From DATLFA01 sp035525225 (GTDB lineage Bacteria > Actinomycetota > Acidimicrobiia > Acidimicrobiales > WLNW01), in assembly GCA_035525225.1 (NCBI GenBank), contig DATLFA010000012.1, positions 21,225 through 85,224 on the forward strand: a DNA stretch of 64,000 bases, read 5' to 3'. The notes beneath the pieces were generated by a model. The model worked only from the letters and a program-made list of their open reading frames with translations. It was not told the DNA's origin and searched no databases. Below, one piece after another: positions 57,557-64,000 of the stretch (the first letter of the stretch is position 1; each line of letters opens with the position of its first letter). Made by a program: the position numbers and the translations under genes.

Positions 57557-57853
57557 ATGAACGACCGCGTCATGATCGCAACGATCGTCACTCATCCGGG
57601 CAAGCGCGATGAGCTGGCGAAAGTGTTCTCCGAGATGTTCCCCGTCGCGGCGAACGAGCCCGGCACCATGCTCTACACCCTCATCGAGGGCGATCAGCCC
57701 GACACGCTGTACTTCTACGAGCACTACCGCGATCAGGCGGCGATGGACACGCACCTCGGCGGTGAGGTGCTCACCGCGTTGCGGGGCAAGATGGGCGCGC
57801 TGATCGCGTCGGGTGATGCCGTCACGGGCACCGTCGTCCAGAAGATTCGCTGA
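57557..57853 (+). CDS. Antibiotic-biosynthesis-monooxygenase (ABM)-type small protein
   Basis: A 98-residue ABM/quinol monooxygenase-like ferredoxin-fold protein: 'VMIATIVTHPGKRDELAKVF' and 'GTMLYTLIEGDQPDTLYFYE' followed by 'YRDQAAMDTHLGG', with the usual 'HLGGEVLTALRGKMGALIAS'-type helix. It works as a dimer without cofactor in known examples. It is 12 bases before the SDR gene on the same strand, so the two are likely one operon with the VOC-type gene. Confidence 0.85.
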   Translation: MNDRVMIATIVTHPGKRDELAKVFSEMFPVAANEPGTMLYTLIEGDQPDTLYFYEHYRDQAAMDTHLGGEVLTALRGKMGALIASGDAVTGTVVQKIR

Positions 57854-57865
57854 CTCGCCGACCTG

Positions 57866-58696
57866 ATGAGTCCCGAACTGCCGAGTCCCGGATTGCAGAG
57901 TCCCGGACTGCCGAGTTCTGCACGCGACGGGATCATCAGCCGGCTGAGCCGGTCGATCACCGGCCGCGTGGCCATTGTGACCGGCGCGGCCTCGGGAATG
58001 GGGCGAGCGACGGCGGCGCTCTTCGCGCGCGAGGGCGCGTTGGTCGCCGCGCTCGACCTCGACGGGGCCGGGCTGGCGTCTCTCGTCGCAGAGTCGTCGG
58101 GGACCATCGTGGCATTCGTATGCGACGTCTCCGACGATGGCGCGATCACGGCGACGGTCGATGAGGTGCGCCGTGCCCTCGGCCCGATCGACATCTTGAT
58201 CAACAACGCAGGAACCACCGCCGCGGCACCGTACGACGACGCGCAGTTTCCGCAGGCGTGGGACAAGGCGATCGCCATCAACCTGACCGCGCCGATGCGC
58301 TTCGTGCGCGCGTGCCTCGACGATCTGCGCCGCAACGGCGACGGTCGCATCGTCAACATCGCGTCGACCGAAGGGCTCGGGGCGACGATTCGCACCGGTC
58401 CCTACACCGCGTCGAAGCACGGCGTGATCGGCCTGACGCGTTCACTGGCCGTCGAGCTCGGCCGGTCGGGCGTGACGGCCAATGCGATCTGCCCCGGGCC
58501 GATCCGCACAGGCATGACCGCGCAGATCCCCGAGGATTCGAAGAACACGTTCGCGAAGCGGCGGGTGCCGGTCGGTCGTTACGGCGAGCCCGAAGAGGTC
58601 GCGCACATCATCTTGTCGTTGGTGCTGCCGGCGAGCTCGTATCTCAATGGCACGGTGATCCCCGTCGACGGAGGCATGATGGCCAACAACCGTTGA
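57866..58696 (+). CDS. Short-chain dehydrogenase/reductase with repeat-encoded N-terminus
   Basis: A 276-residue SDR. TGAASGMG begins near residue 37, Asp in 'VAALDLDGAG' favours NAD, the catalytic Ser is in 'VNIASTEG' and 'YTASKHGV' is YxxxK. The first 20 residues ('MSPELPSPGLQSPGLPSS') are unlike other SDRs: they are encoded by three and a half copies of a 15-bp tandem repeat beginning GAGTCCCG (57868-57926). No good start lies after the repeat, so the tail is likely translated, as a flexible extension. The substrate is unknown. Confidence 0.85.
   Translation: MSPELPSPGLQSPGLPSSARDGIISRLSRSITGRVAIVTGAASGMGRATAALFAREGALVAALDLDGAGLASLVAESSGTIVAFVCDVSDDGAITATVDEVRRALGPIDILINNAGTTAAAPYDDAQFPQAWDKAIAINLTAPMRFVRACLDDLRRNGDGRIVNIASTEGLGATIRTGPYTASKHGVIGLTRSLAVELGRSGVTANAICPGPIRTGMTAQIPEDSKNTFAKRRVPVGRYGEPEEVAHIILSLVLPASSYLNGTVIPVDGGMMANNR
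57868..57926. repeat. 15-bp coding tandem repeat
   Basis: Units of GAGTCCCGAACTGCC, GAGTCCCGGATTGCA and GAGTCCCGGACTGCC are followed by a diverged GAGTTCTGCACGCGA, encoding Ser-Pro-(Glu/Gly)-Leu-(Pro/Gln). The length is a multiple of three, so unit changes would alter only the length of the SDR N-terminal extension. Confidence 0.85.
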
Positions 58697-58710
58697 GTAG
58701 TGTCCTCGCG

Positions 58711-59070
58711 GTGGGCGCGACGGCGATACTCAAGACGCTCGACATGGGCGCCACCATCGACTGGTACACCCGCATCGGCTTCGCATTGCGAGGCCAGTTC
58801 CCGGACAAGGGCGTTGCTACATGGTGCGAGCTCGAGCGCGACGGGTTGATCTTGCAGTTCCTCGCCGGTGACACGCCGTGGTCGGAACCGCCGTGCTTCA
58901 CCGGCACGTTCTACATCTATCCCGACAGCGTGACCGACGTGCACCAGTCCATTCGCCACCACACACCTATCGAGTGGGGTCCCGAAGTGCGCGAGTGGGG
59001 CATGCGCGAGATGGGCTTGCGCGACCCCAACGGCTATTTCATCACCTTCGCCGAGTCGGTCAACCGCTGA
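58711..59070 (+). CDS. Glyoxalase/VOC-superfamily protein
   Basis: A 119-residue VOC-fold (glyoxalase/bleomycin-resistance-like) protein. 'AILKTLDMGATIDWYTRIGF', 'WCELERDGLILQFL' and 'REMGLRDPNGYFITFAE' give the two beta-alpha-beta modules; the last Glu is a usual metal ligand. Start choices are GTG at 58711, used here because homology starts there, or TTG at 58693, which would overlap the SDR TGA (TTGA). It is probably cotranscribed with the SDR. The substrate is unknown. Confidence 0.8.
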   Translation: MGATAILKTLDMGATIDWYTRIGFALRGQFPDKGVATWCELERDGLILQFLAGDTPWSEPPCFTGTFYIYPDSVTDVHQSIRHHTPIEWGPEVREWGMREMGLRDPNGYFITFAESVNR

Positions 59071-59086
59071 CGCGGCGGTGACCGCG

Positions 59087-59806
59087 TCATATCGAGAAGA
59101 CGATCGTCTCGATCGTGAGGTACGAGCGGGTGTTGGAGAAATCGATGAAGCCGGTGGTGTCGTCGCGGACGGCGTCCGGGCTGGCCGGCGCGGTGTAGAA
59201 CCGCTCGATCATGTCGTCGACGGAGCGGAACCACAGCTCGGAGATGCCGTCGATGTGCGGACCGGGTCGGGTCCCGGTCGGCGCGGCGATGAAGTTTTGC
59301 ACGTACTGCCAGCAGCCGATGTGGTGGAGCTTCGCGATGTTGACGTGGTTGCGATAGCGAGCGACGAACTCTTCGAAGGTGATGTCGGGCCGGCGTGCGA
59401 CCAACGACATCTGCTTGACGCCCGGGGTCGCGACGCCGTCGGGCCAATCGCGGTCGTACATCCACGCGTCGTTCTCGTCGACCCACCATCCGGTGCTGTT
59501 CGCGGCGATCGTCAACAGGTGGTCGGTGAGCGCTCGTTCGGAATGTGGATAGCGCCAAGCCCGTGGCGCCGGGTGCGGTGAATCGAACCAAGTGTGGACG
59601 AGACCATGCCATTCGATCGGGCGCACCCGCAGGCCGATTGCTTCGAAGAGCCGCTGATCGGTCTGCACGATGTTGACCGCGACCTTAGCGACGCCGTCGC
59701 AATGCTGCGCAGTGAGTGCGCCGTGGTCGACCAAGTGGTGGGCAAAGGTGAAGTCGTCGACATCGTCGCGTTTGCGGAGCAGCGTGATCTGTTTGCTCGT
59801 CGTCAT
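59087..59806 (-). CDS. EthD-like protein with two domains
   Basis: A 239-residue protein with two EthD-like ferredoxin folds. The first starts 'QITLLRKRDDVDDFTFAHHL' and the second 'MSLVARRPDITFEEFVARYRN', a typical EthD opening with 'HVNIAKLHH' after it. EthD-type proteins assist P450 ether cleavage (EthB) or act as small dimeric oxidative proteins. The ATG at 59806 overlaps the SDR stop (ATGA). The nearest P450 is far away at 14099. Confidence 0.77.
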   Translation of the reverse strand: MTTSKQITLLRKRDDVDDFTFAHHLVDHGALTAQHCDGVAKVAVNIVQTDQRLFEAIGLRVRPIEWHGLVHTWFDSPHPAPRAWRYPHSERALTDHLLTIAANSTGWWVDENDAWMYDRDWPDGVATPGVKQMSLVARRPDITFEEFVARYRNHVNIAKLHHIGCWQYVQNFIAAPTGTRPGPHIDGISELWFRSVDDMIERFYTAPASPDAVRDDTTGFIDFSNTRSYLTIETIVFSI

Positions 59807-60627
59807 CGCGCCGCCGATTCGGCGTCGGCGCGGCCCTCGTGCGTGTAGGTGCCTCCTACGGTCGCGGCGTTGTCGACGGTGAGCAGCGTGCCATTGACGA
59901 ACGACGCCCGATCGCTGCACAACCACACGGCCGCCTGTGCCTGTTCGAGCGGGTCGCTGATGCGTTGCCCGGGCTGGCTCCGAGCGATTCGTTCGAGCGC
60001 ATCGGGCGATGAGCCTGCATTCTCGAGCATCATGCGCGACAGCGTTGCTCCCGGACAGATGGCATTGACACGGATGTTGTCGAGCACGTACTCGAGTGCC
60101 GCGGTACGCGTGAGCCCGGCGACGCCGTGCTTGGCGGCGGTGTACGCGGGTAGGGCGGGGCTGGCGAAGGACGACGACACAGAAGCTGTGTTGACGATGG
60201 CGCCCCCGCCTTGCGAGAGCATCTGTTGCAACTCGCGGCGCATGCACAGCCACGTACCGGTCAAAATCACGCCGATGACGAGGTTCCAGTTCTCCTCGGT
60301 GCAGTCGGCGGTGCGTGCCGGTCGTCCCGCGACCCCGGCATTGTTGAACGCGCAATCCAGACGCCCGAACTCCGCAACGGTACGCGTGACCATCGCGTCG
60401 ACCGCGCTCGCGTCGGCGATGTCGACTGCGAGGGCGAGTGACGTGCCACCCGCGACGCGCACCATACCGGCCGTCTCGTTCGCCAACTCGACGTCGATGT
60501 CGGCAACGGCGACCGCACGGGCACCTTCTGCGTTGAACAGCAGCGCGGCGGCGCAACCGATGCCAGAGGCCGCGCCGGTCACGAGTACGACTTTGCCGTC
60601 GACCAATCCGCCCATGCCCGCGATCAT
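59803..60627 (-). CDS. Short-chain dehydrogenase/reductase
   Basis: An SDR of 274 residues (270 if the ATG at 60615 is used). TGAASGIG follows 'DGKVVLV', Asp in 'AVADIDVE' favours NAD, the catalytic Ser is in 'VNTASVSSS', and the Tyr/Lys pair is in 'YTAAKHGV'. The C-terminus 'GTLLTVDNAATVGGTYTHEG' differs a little from the usual VDGG. The open frame extends upstream by about 55 codons without homology. It is coupled to the EthD-like gene downstream. Confidence 0.84.
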   Translation of the reverse strand: MIAGMGGLVDGKVVLVTGAASGIGCAAALLFNAEGARAVAVADIDVELANETAGMVRVAGGTSLALAVDIADASAVDAMVTRTVAEFGRLDCAFNNAGVAGRPARTADCTEENWNLVIGVILTGTWLCMRRELQQMLSQGGGAIVNTASVSSSFASPALPAYTAAKHGVAGLTRTAALEYVLDNIRVNAICPGATLSRMMLENAGSSPDALERIARSQPGQRISDPLEQAQAAVWLCSDRASFVNGTLLTVDNAATVGGTYTHEGRADAESAAR

Positions 60628-60696
60628 CGCGCAAGCGACTTCGACGAGCCGAGAAGAGCCGAGAAGTGCCACGACCCGCCCGAATAGCACGGAGTG

Positions 60697-60729
60697 CGGC
60701 GGGTGAGGTAGGGCAAACCCCACCCGCCG
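60697..60729. other. Hairpin in a 260-base gene-free divergent region
   Basis: CGGCGGGTG (60697-60705) pairs with CACCCGCCG (60721-60729), with a 15-base loop. It lies in 60628-60887, between the divergent starts of the SDR (60627) and the enoyl-CoA hydratase (60888). It could be an operator. I see no other gene, repeat or RNA in this stretch, and no clear promoter hexamers. Confidence 0.4.
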
Positions 60730-60887
60730 TCCCTCCGTTGCATCGTCTGGTGGCAGTGCCACCAGAACCGAGCCGACATTCGACGGCACGGGCTGCGATA
60801 GGTGTATCGACTCCTTGCACCGAACAGCTCAATAGGTCGCGCGGATCACCGCCGAGAAGGGCGAGCGCGTCCCATTAGGCTGCTGCG

Positions 60888-61673
60888 GTGCTCGAGATCT
60901 CCGACGACTCACGTGTCCGCGTATTGACCCTCAACCGCGTCGAAGCGCTCAACGCCTTCAACGAAGCGCTCTACGACGCCACGACCGATGCGTTGCTCGC
61001 CGCGGCAGAAGACCATTCGGTGGCGGTGGTGGTGATCACCGGAGCCGGGCGGGCCTTCTGCGCCGGCACCGACCTGCTCGAGATGGCGCGGCGATCGCAG
61101 GGCGACCCCACCTTCGTGGCCGGGCGCCACGGTTTCGCCGGCATGATCGATCTCCTGACCGTCTTCCCCAAGCCGTTGATCGTCGCCGTCAACGGCATCG
61201 GTGTGGGCATCGGCGCAACCATCCTCGGCTACGCCGACCTGGCGTTCATGTCGAGCGAGGCGCGGTTGCGGTGTCCTTTCACCAGCCTCGGAGTAGCACC
61301 CGAGGCCGCCAGCAGCTTCACCTTCCCGCAGCTCATCGGTCGGCAGAACGCCACTTGGGCGTTGATGAGCTCCGAGTGGATGTCGGCCGACGATTGCGTG
61401 GCGATGGGTCTCGTCTGGCGCCAGTGCGAGCCCGACGAATTGATGGCGACGACGCTCGATCACGCCCGCACGCTCGCCGCGCTGCCGATCAGTTCGCTGA
61501 TCGAGACCAAGCGCACCATCATCGAATCGCAGCGCGAACCGATCGCCGCGGCGAGGTCGCGGGAGAACGCGGCGTTCGCCAAGCTCATGGCGGGCCCGGC
61601 CAACGCCGAGGCCTTGCGGGCGTTCGCCGAGAAGCGCGCGCCCGACTTCACCACGCTGCCGCCCGGCTGGTGA
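60888..61673 (+). CDS. Enoyl-CoA hydratase/isomerase family protein
   Basis: A 261-residue crotonase-fold protein. 'RVLTLNRVEALNAFNEALY' opens it, 'GAGRAFCAGTDLLEMAR' and 'NGIGVGIGATILGYADLAFM' form the oxyanion hole, and a catalytic Glu is kept in 'GVAPEAASSFTFPQLIG', unlike the paralogue at 21786. The second catalytic Glu is not obvious. Hydration or isomerisation of an unsaturated acyl-CoA is expected. The GTG at 60888 is the start by homology. It is convergent with the cyclic-nucleotide-binding gene. Confidence 0.87.
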   Translation: MLEISDDSRVRVLTLNRVEALNAFNEALYDATTDALLAAAEDHSVAVVVITGAGRAFCAGTDLLEMARRSQGDPTFVAGRHGFAGMIDLLTVFPKPLIVAVNGIGVGIGATILGYADLAFMSSEARLRCPFTSLGVAPEAASSFTFPQLIGRQNATWALMSSEWMSADDCVAMGLVWRQCEPDELMATTLDHARTLAALPISSLIETKRTIIESQREPIAAARSRENAAFAKLMAGPANAEALRAFAEKRAPDFTTLPPGW

Positions 61674-61693
61674 TCAGCCCGGTTACGGAGTGC

Positions 61694-61715
61694 GATGAGC
61701 GCTTGCGCGAAGAGC
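61694..61715 (+). repeat. Dispersed repeat A, copy 3
   Basis: GATGAGCGCTTGCGCGAAGA followed by GC, identical over 22 bases to 14057-14078. It lies between the convergent stops at 61673 and 61724. Confidence 0.7.
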
Positions 61716-61723
61716 TAAGAAAC

Positions 61724-62146
61724 TCAATGCAGTGAGCGCGGCTCGTTGTCGTAGCTGCGCTTGGCCACGGCCGACAGCACCTTGCGGGCGATCGACGGGC
61801 TTTCGTCGAGCAGGGTGGCGAATTCGGCGCGGTTCAGTGCTTCGACGACCATGTCGGTCTCGGCGATGACCGTTGCCGTGCGCGGCACCCCGGCGAGCAA
61901 CGCGAGTTCACCGAAGAAGTCGCCCGAGCCGAGCGTGGCAATCTTGCGGCCCTTGCGCCGCACCGACGCGGTCCCGCTGGCGATGATCATGAACTCGCGG
62001 CCGGCGTCGCCCTCCTTCGTGAGGACCTTCCCCGCCTTGACCTGAATCGGAGTGACGAGACGGGACACTGCCTGCAACTCTTTCTTCGTGCATTCCTTGA
62101 AGAGAGGGATCTTGGCCAGTGTGGTGTCGATCGATGCTCGCGCCAT
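61724..62146 (-). CDS. Cyclic nucleotide-binding domain protein
   Basis: A 140-residue stand-alone cNMP-binding domain: 'IDTTLAKIPLFKECTKKELQ' as helical opening, 'KAGKVLTKEGDAGREFMIIA' and the phosphate-binding cassette 'GDFFGELALLAGVPRTATVI', whose Glu and Arg contact the ribose and the phosphate. No DNA-binding or catalytic domain is attached, so it should act through a partner. The ATG at 62146 follows GGGAGC. It is transcribed divergently from the acyl-CoA synthetase at 62288, and might regulate it through another protein. Confidence 0.86.
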   Translation of the reverse strand: MARASIDTTLAKIPLFKECTKKELQAVSRLVTPIQVKAGKVLTKEGDAGREFMIIASGTASVRRKGRKIATLGSGDFFGELALLAGVPRTATVIAETDMVVEALNRAEFATLLDESPSIARKVLSAVAKRSYDNEPRSLH

Positions 62147-62287
62147 CGTTGCTCCCGGGTCGTCGGTTGGCATATCTCAGCACACTCCCCGGGCTCGTGT
62201 GAAAACCGTCTCATCGAATCCCGGTTGCCTTCGTCGGGCGCCCCGGCGCTGCTCTACGATCCCGCGACGTTTCGAAGGGGGCCGGTT

Positions 62288-63853
62288 ATGGCGAACACCG
62301 ACGCGGTTGGTTTCTGGAAGATCGCCGAGGCCGACCCCGGCCACATCGCGGTCATCGATCCCGAGCACAACGTGATGACCTACGGCGAGCTCTACGCGCT
62401 CACCAACCGGATCGTGCACGGGCTGCGGGCCCTTGGGCTCGAGCGGGGCGATCAGGTCACCACCGTCTTGCCCAACAGCTTCGAACAGGTGGCCTTCGCG
62501 CTCGCGGCGTTCCAAGGCGGCTTCTACTACACACCGGTCAACTGGCATCTCGTCGGTCCCGAGATCGCCTACATCGTCAATGACAGCGAGACCAAGGCCT
62601 TCATCGTCAACGAACGATTCGCCACCGAAGCGGTGCGCGTGCTGGCCGAGACCAACGTGCCGGCCGCCAATCGGTTCTCGGTCGGCGCGGTCGAAGGTTT
62701 TCATCCGTATGCAGAGTTGATCGCCGGGCAGTCGAGCGAACGGCCCGACGATCGCTCGACCGGTGCCTACATGTTCTACACGTCGGGCACCACCGGACGT
62801 CCCAAGGGCGTACGGCGTGCGTTGCCCGCGGTCGACCCGGACACGATGGGCGCGAATTCGGGCGGATTGTTCTTGTTGTTCAATTGCCGCCCGCACGAGG
62901 GAAACGTGCACATCACGCAGGCGCCGCTCTACCACACCGCGGTCAACAACTGGACGACGACGTCGTTGCAGATCGGCCACTCGGTCGTGCTGATGGACCG
63001 TTGGACCGCCGAAGGCGCGCTCGAGCGCTACGAGCGCTATCGCGTCACACAGAGCCACATGGTGCCGACGATGTTCAACCGTATGTTGCAGTTGCCCGAC
63101 GACGTTCGACTGAAGTACGACGTGTCGTCGTTGCGGTCGATGGTGCACGCCGCCGCGCCGTGCCCCGTCGAGACCAAGAAGCGCATGATCGAATGGTGGG
63201 GCGACTCGCTGTGGGAGTACTACGCCGCGACCGAAGGTGGCGGCACATGGGTCAGCGCCAAGGAGTGGATGCAGCATCCGGGCACGGTCGGCAAGCCGTG
63301 GCCAAACAGTGAAGTGATCGTCGTGGACGAAGAGGGTGAGAAGCTGCCGCCGTACCAGTCGGGGACGATCTACATGCGCATGGGCGGCAACCAGTTCGAG
63401 TACTACAAAGACGCCGAGAAGACGAGCAAGAGTCGCCTGAAGGAGTCGGGTTTCTGGACCGTCGGCGATGTCGGTTACTTCGACGCCGATGGATTCCTGT
63501 TCCTCAACGACCGGTCGAACGACATGATCATCGTCGGTGGGGTCAACGTGTATCCCGCCGAGATCGAGGGCGCGCTCATCCAGCACCCAGCCGTGGCCGA
63601 CGTCGCGGTATTCGGTGTGCCCAACGAGGACACCGGCGAAGAGATCAAGGCGGTCGTCGAGTTGCGTGCCGGCGCAGAGCCCAACGACGCCACCACGAAG
63701 TCGATCATGGACTATTGCCGGGAGAATCTCGCTCGGCAGAAACACCCTCGTTCGATCGACTACACCACCGAGATGCCACGCGATCCCAACGGCAAGCTCT
63801 ACAAGCGCAAGCTGCGCGAGCCGTATTGGGTCGGCCGCACCCGCAACATTTGA
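62288..63853 (+). CDS. Acyl-CoA synthetase (AMP-forming)
   Basis: A 521-residue ANL-superfamily ligase. The A3 motif is 'YTSGTTGRPKGVRR', A5 is 'YYAATEGGGTWV', 'GDVGYFDADGFLFLNDRSND' is the hinge region and the catalytic Lys is in 'DPNGKLYKRKL'. The 'EGGG' form and 'GGVNVYPAEIEGALIQHP' are shared with the synthetase at 17315-18808, so the two are paralogues of FadD-like actinobacterial enzymes. The ATG at 62288 follows GAAGGGGG. The acid is unknown. Confidence 0.9.
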   Translation: MANTDAVGFWKIAEADPGHIAVIDPEHNVMTYGELYALTNRIVHGLRALGLERGDQVTTVLPNSFEQVAFALAAFQGGFYYTPVNWHLVGPEIAYIVNDSETKAFIVNERFATEAVRVLAETNVPAANRFSVGAVEGFHPYAELIAGQSSERPDDRSTGAYMFYTSGTTGRPKGVRRALPAVDPDTMGANSGGLFLLFNCRPHEGNVHITQAPLYHTAVNNWTTTSLQIGHSVVLMDRWTAEGALERYERYRVTQSHMVPTMFNRMLQLPDDVRLKYDVSSLRSMVHAAAPCPVETKKRMIEWWGDSLWEYYAATEGGGTWVSAKEWMQHPGTVGKPWPNSEVIVVDEEGEKLPPYQSGTIYMRMGGNQFEYYKDAEKTSKSRLKESGFWTVGDVGYFDADGFLFLNDRSNDMIIVGGVNVYPAEIEGALIQHPAVADVAVFGVPNEDTGEEIKAVVELRAGAEPNDATTKSIMDYCRENLARQKHPRSIDYTTEMPRDPNGKLYKRKLREPYWVGRTRNI

Positions 63854-63865
63854 TCGTCGCGTTGA

Positions 63866-64000
63866 TCAGTTCCATGGGAAGCCGGGTTGTCGGATTGGGG
63901 GTTTGGTGGTTTCGGTGGTGCCGTCGGGGTAGGTGATATGGAGGGTGCCGTCGGGTTCCATGACGAGTCGGATTTTGGGGTCGTGGGCGGCGCGGTGGTG
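63866..64000 (-). CDS. C-terminal fragment of a 13E12/DUF222-HNH-type protein
   Basis: Only the last 44 codons lie in the window; the gene continues to the right. On the minus strand the frame begins 'HHRAAHDPKIRLVMEPDG' and ends 'IRQPGFPWN'. His-His-Arg-x-x-His-Asp is the end of an HNH nuclease motif, and 'GTLHITYPDGTT' matches the usual tail of actinobacterial DUF222/13E12 proteins. Codon use is strongly C-ended (CCC, ACC), unlike the neighbouring genes. The family is often multicopy and mobile-like, which may mark a repeat locus here. Confidence 0.8.
   Translation of the reverse strand, partial: HHRAAHDPKIRLVMEPDGTLHITYPDGTTETTKPPIRQPGFPWN

Noticed and set aside
1..64000. rRNA, tRNA, CRISPR array, prophage or insertion sequence
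   Set aside because: I read the gene gaps on both strands and found no cloverleaf, no regularly spaced repeats, no transposase or integrase frame and no phage structural gene.

Overview
The window is high-GC DNA from an actinobacterium. Direct signs are a WhiB-type Fe-S regulator, a CtpE-like P-type ATPase close to the mycobacterial one, an MT0933-type antitoxin-like protein, several F420-type luciferase-like oxidoreductases, and a C-terminal piece of a 13E12/DUF222-HNH protein. Very many short-chain dehydrogenases (SDRs), acyl-CoA enzymes and amidohydrolases suggest a free-living heterotroph, probably class Acidimicrobiia; the class is an inference.

Layout. 1-3075 (minus): a TPP riboswitch followed by thiB-thiP-thiQ, a thiamine importer; thiQ is cut by the left edge. 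3.1-7.3 kb: an amidohydrolase, a HerA/DUF853-type ATPase and a divergent small antitoxin-like gene. 7.3-19 kb: a thiolase, a D-aminoacylase-type amidohydrolase, SDRs, a luciferase-like oxidoreductase, a cupin, a CaiB-type CoA transferase, a cytochrome P450, a MaoC-like double hot-dog protein and an acyl-CoA synthetase. 19-24.2 kb: whiB, then a tightly overlapping minus-strand operon (enoyl-CoA hydratase, a degenerate SDR, an SDR, a luciferase-like enzyme) and a divergent thiolase-like protein. 24.2-32.7 kb: the P-type ATPase, an SDR/CoA-transferase/NUDIX operon, an SDR, an epoxide-hydrolase-like protein and another SDR.

32.3-41.9 kb holds SnoaL-like proteins, an unknown membrane protein, a sugar-isomerase-like protein, an SDR and a phytanoyl-CoA-dioxygenase-like protein. 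It also holds a three-gene operon at 37140-39201 that I consider the highlight. Its middle gene is read through an in-frame UGA at 37805-37807 and encodes a Sec-Gly-Ser-Cys (UGSC) selenoprotein. Two amidohydrolases follow. 42-48.6 kb (mostly plus): a luciferase-like enzyme, a metallo-beta-lactamase-fold hydrolase, a Baeyer-Villiger-type flavin monooxygenase, a histidine phosphatase, a duplicated cupin, a SnoaL-like protein and an unknown protein. 48.6-52.3 kb (minus): class II aldolase, amidohydrolase and acyl-CoA ligase. 52.4-64 kb: rsuA, an alcohol dehydrogenase/propeller/nucleoside hydrolase/phosphotransferase operon, more SDRs, an EthD-like protein, an enoyl-CoA hydratase, a cyclic-nucleotide-binding protein, an acyl-CoA synthetase and the HNH fragment.

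Together the catabolic genes look like several small peripheral pathways (oxygenation, dehydrogenation, CoA activation, beta-oxidation) for oxygenated, cyclic or branched lipophilic compounds; no substrate can be read from the sequence. Non-coding structure includes two related 48-bp palindromes (24202-24249 and 52367-52414), a 43-bp near-perfect hairpin at 30361-30403 and two families of short dispersed intergenic repeats. I found no rRNA, tRNA, CRISPR array or intact insertion sequence. No gene-free stretch exceeds 300 bases; the longest is about 260 bases at 60628-60887.
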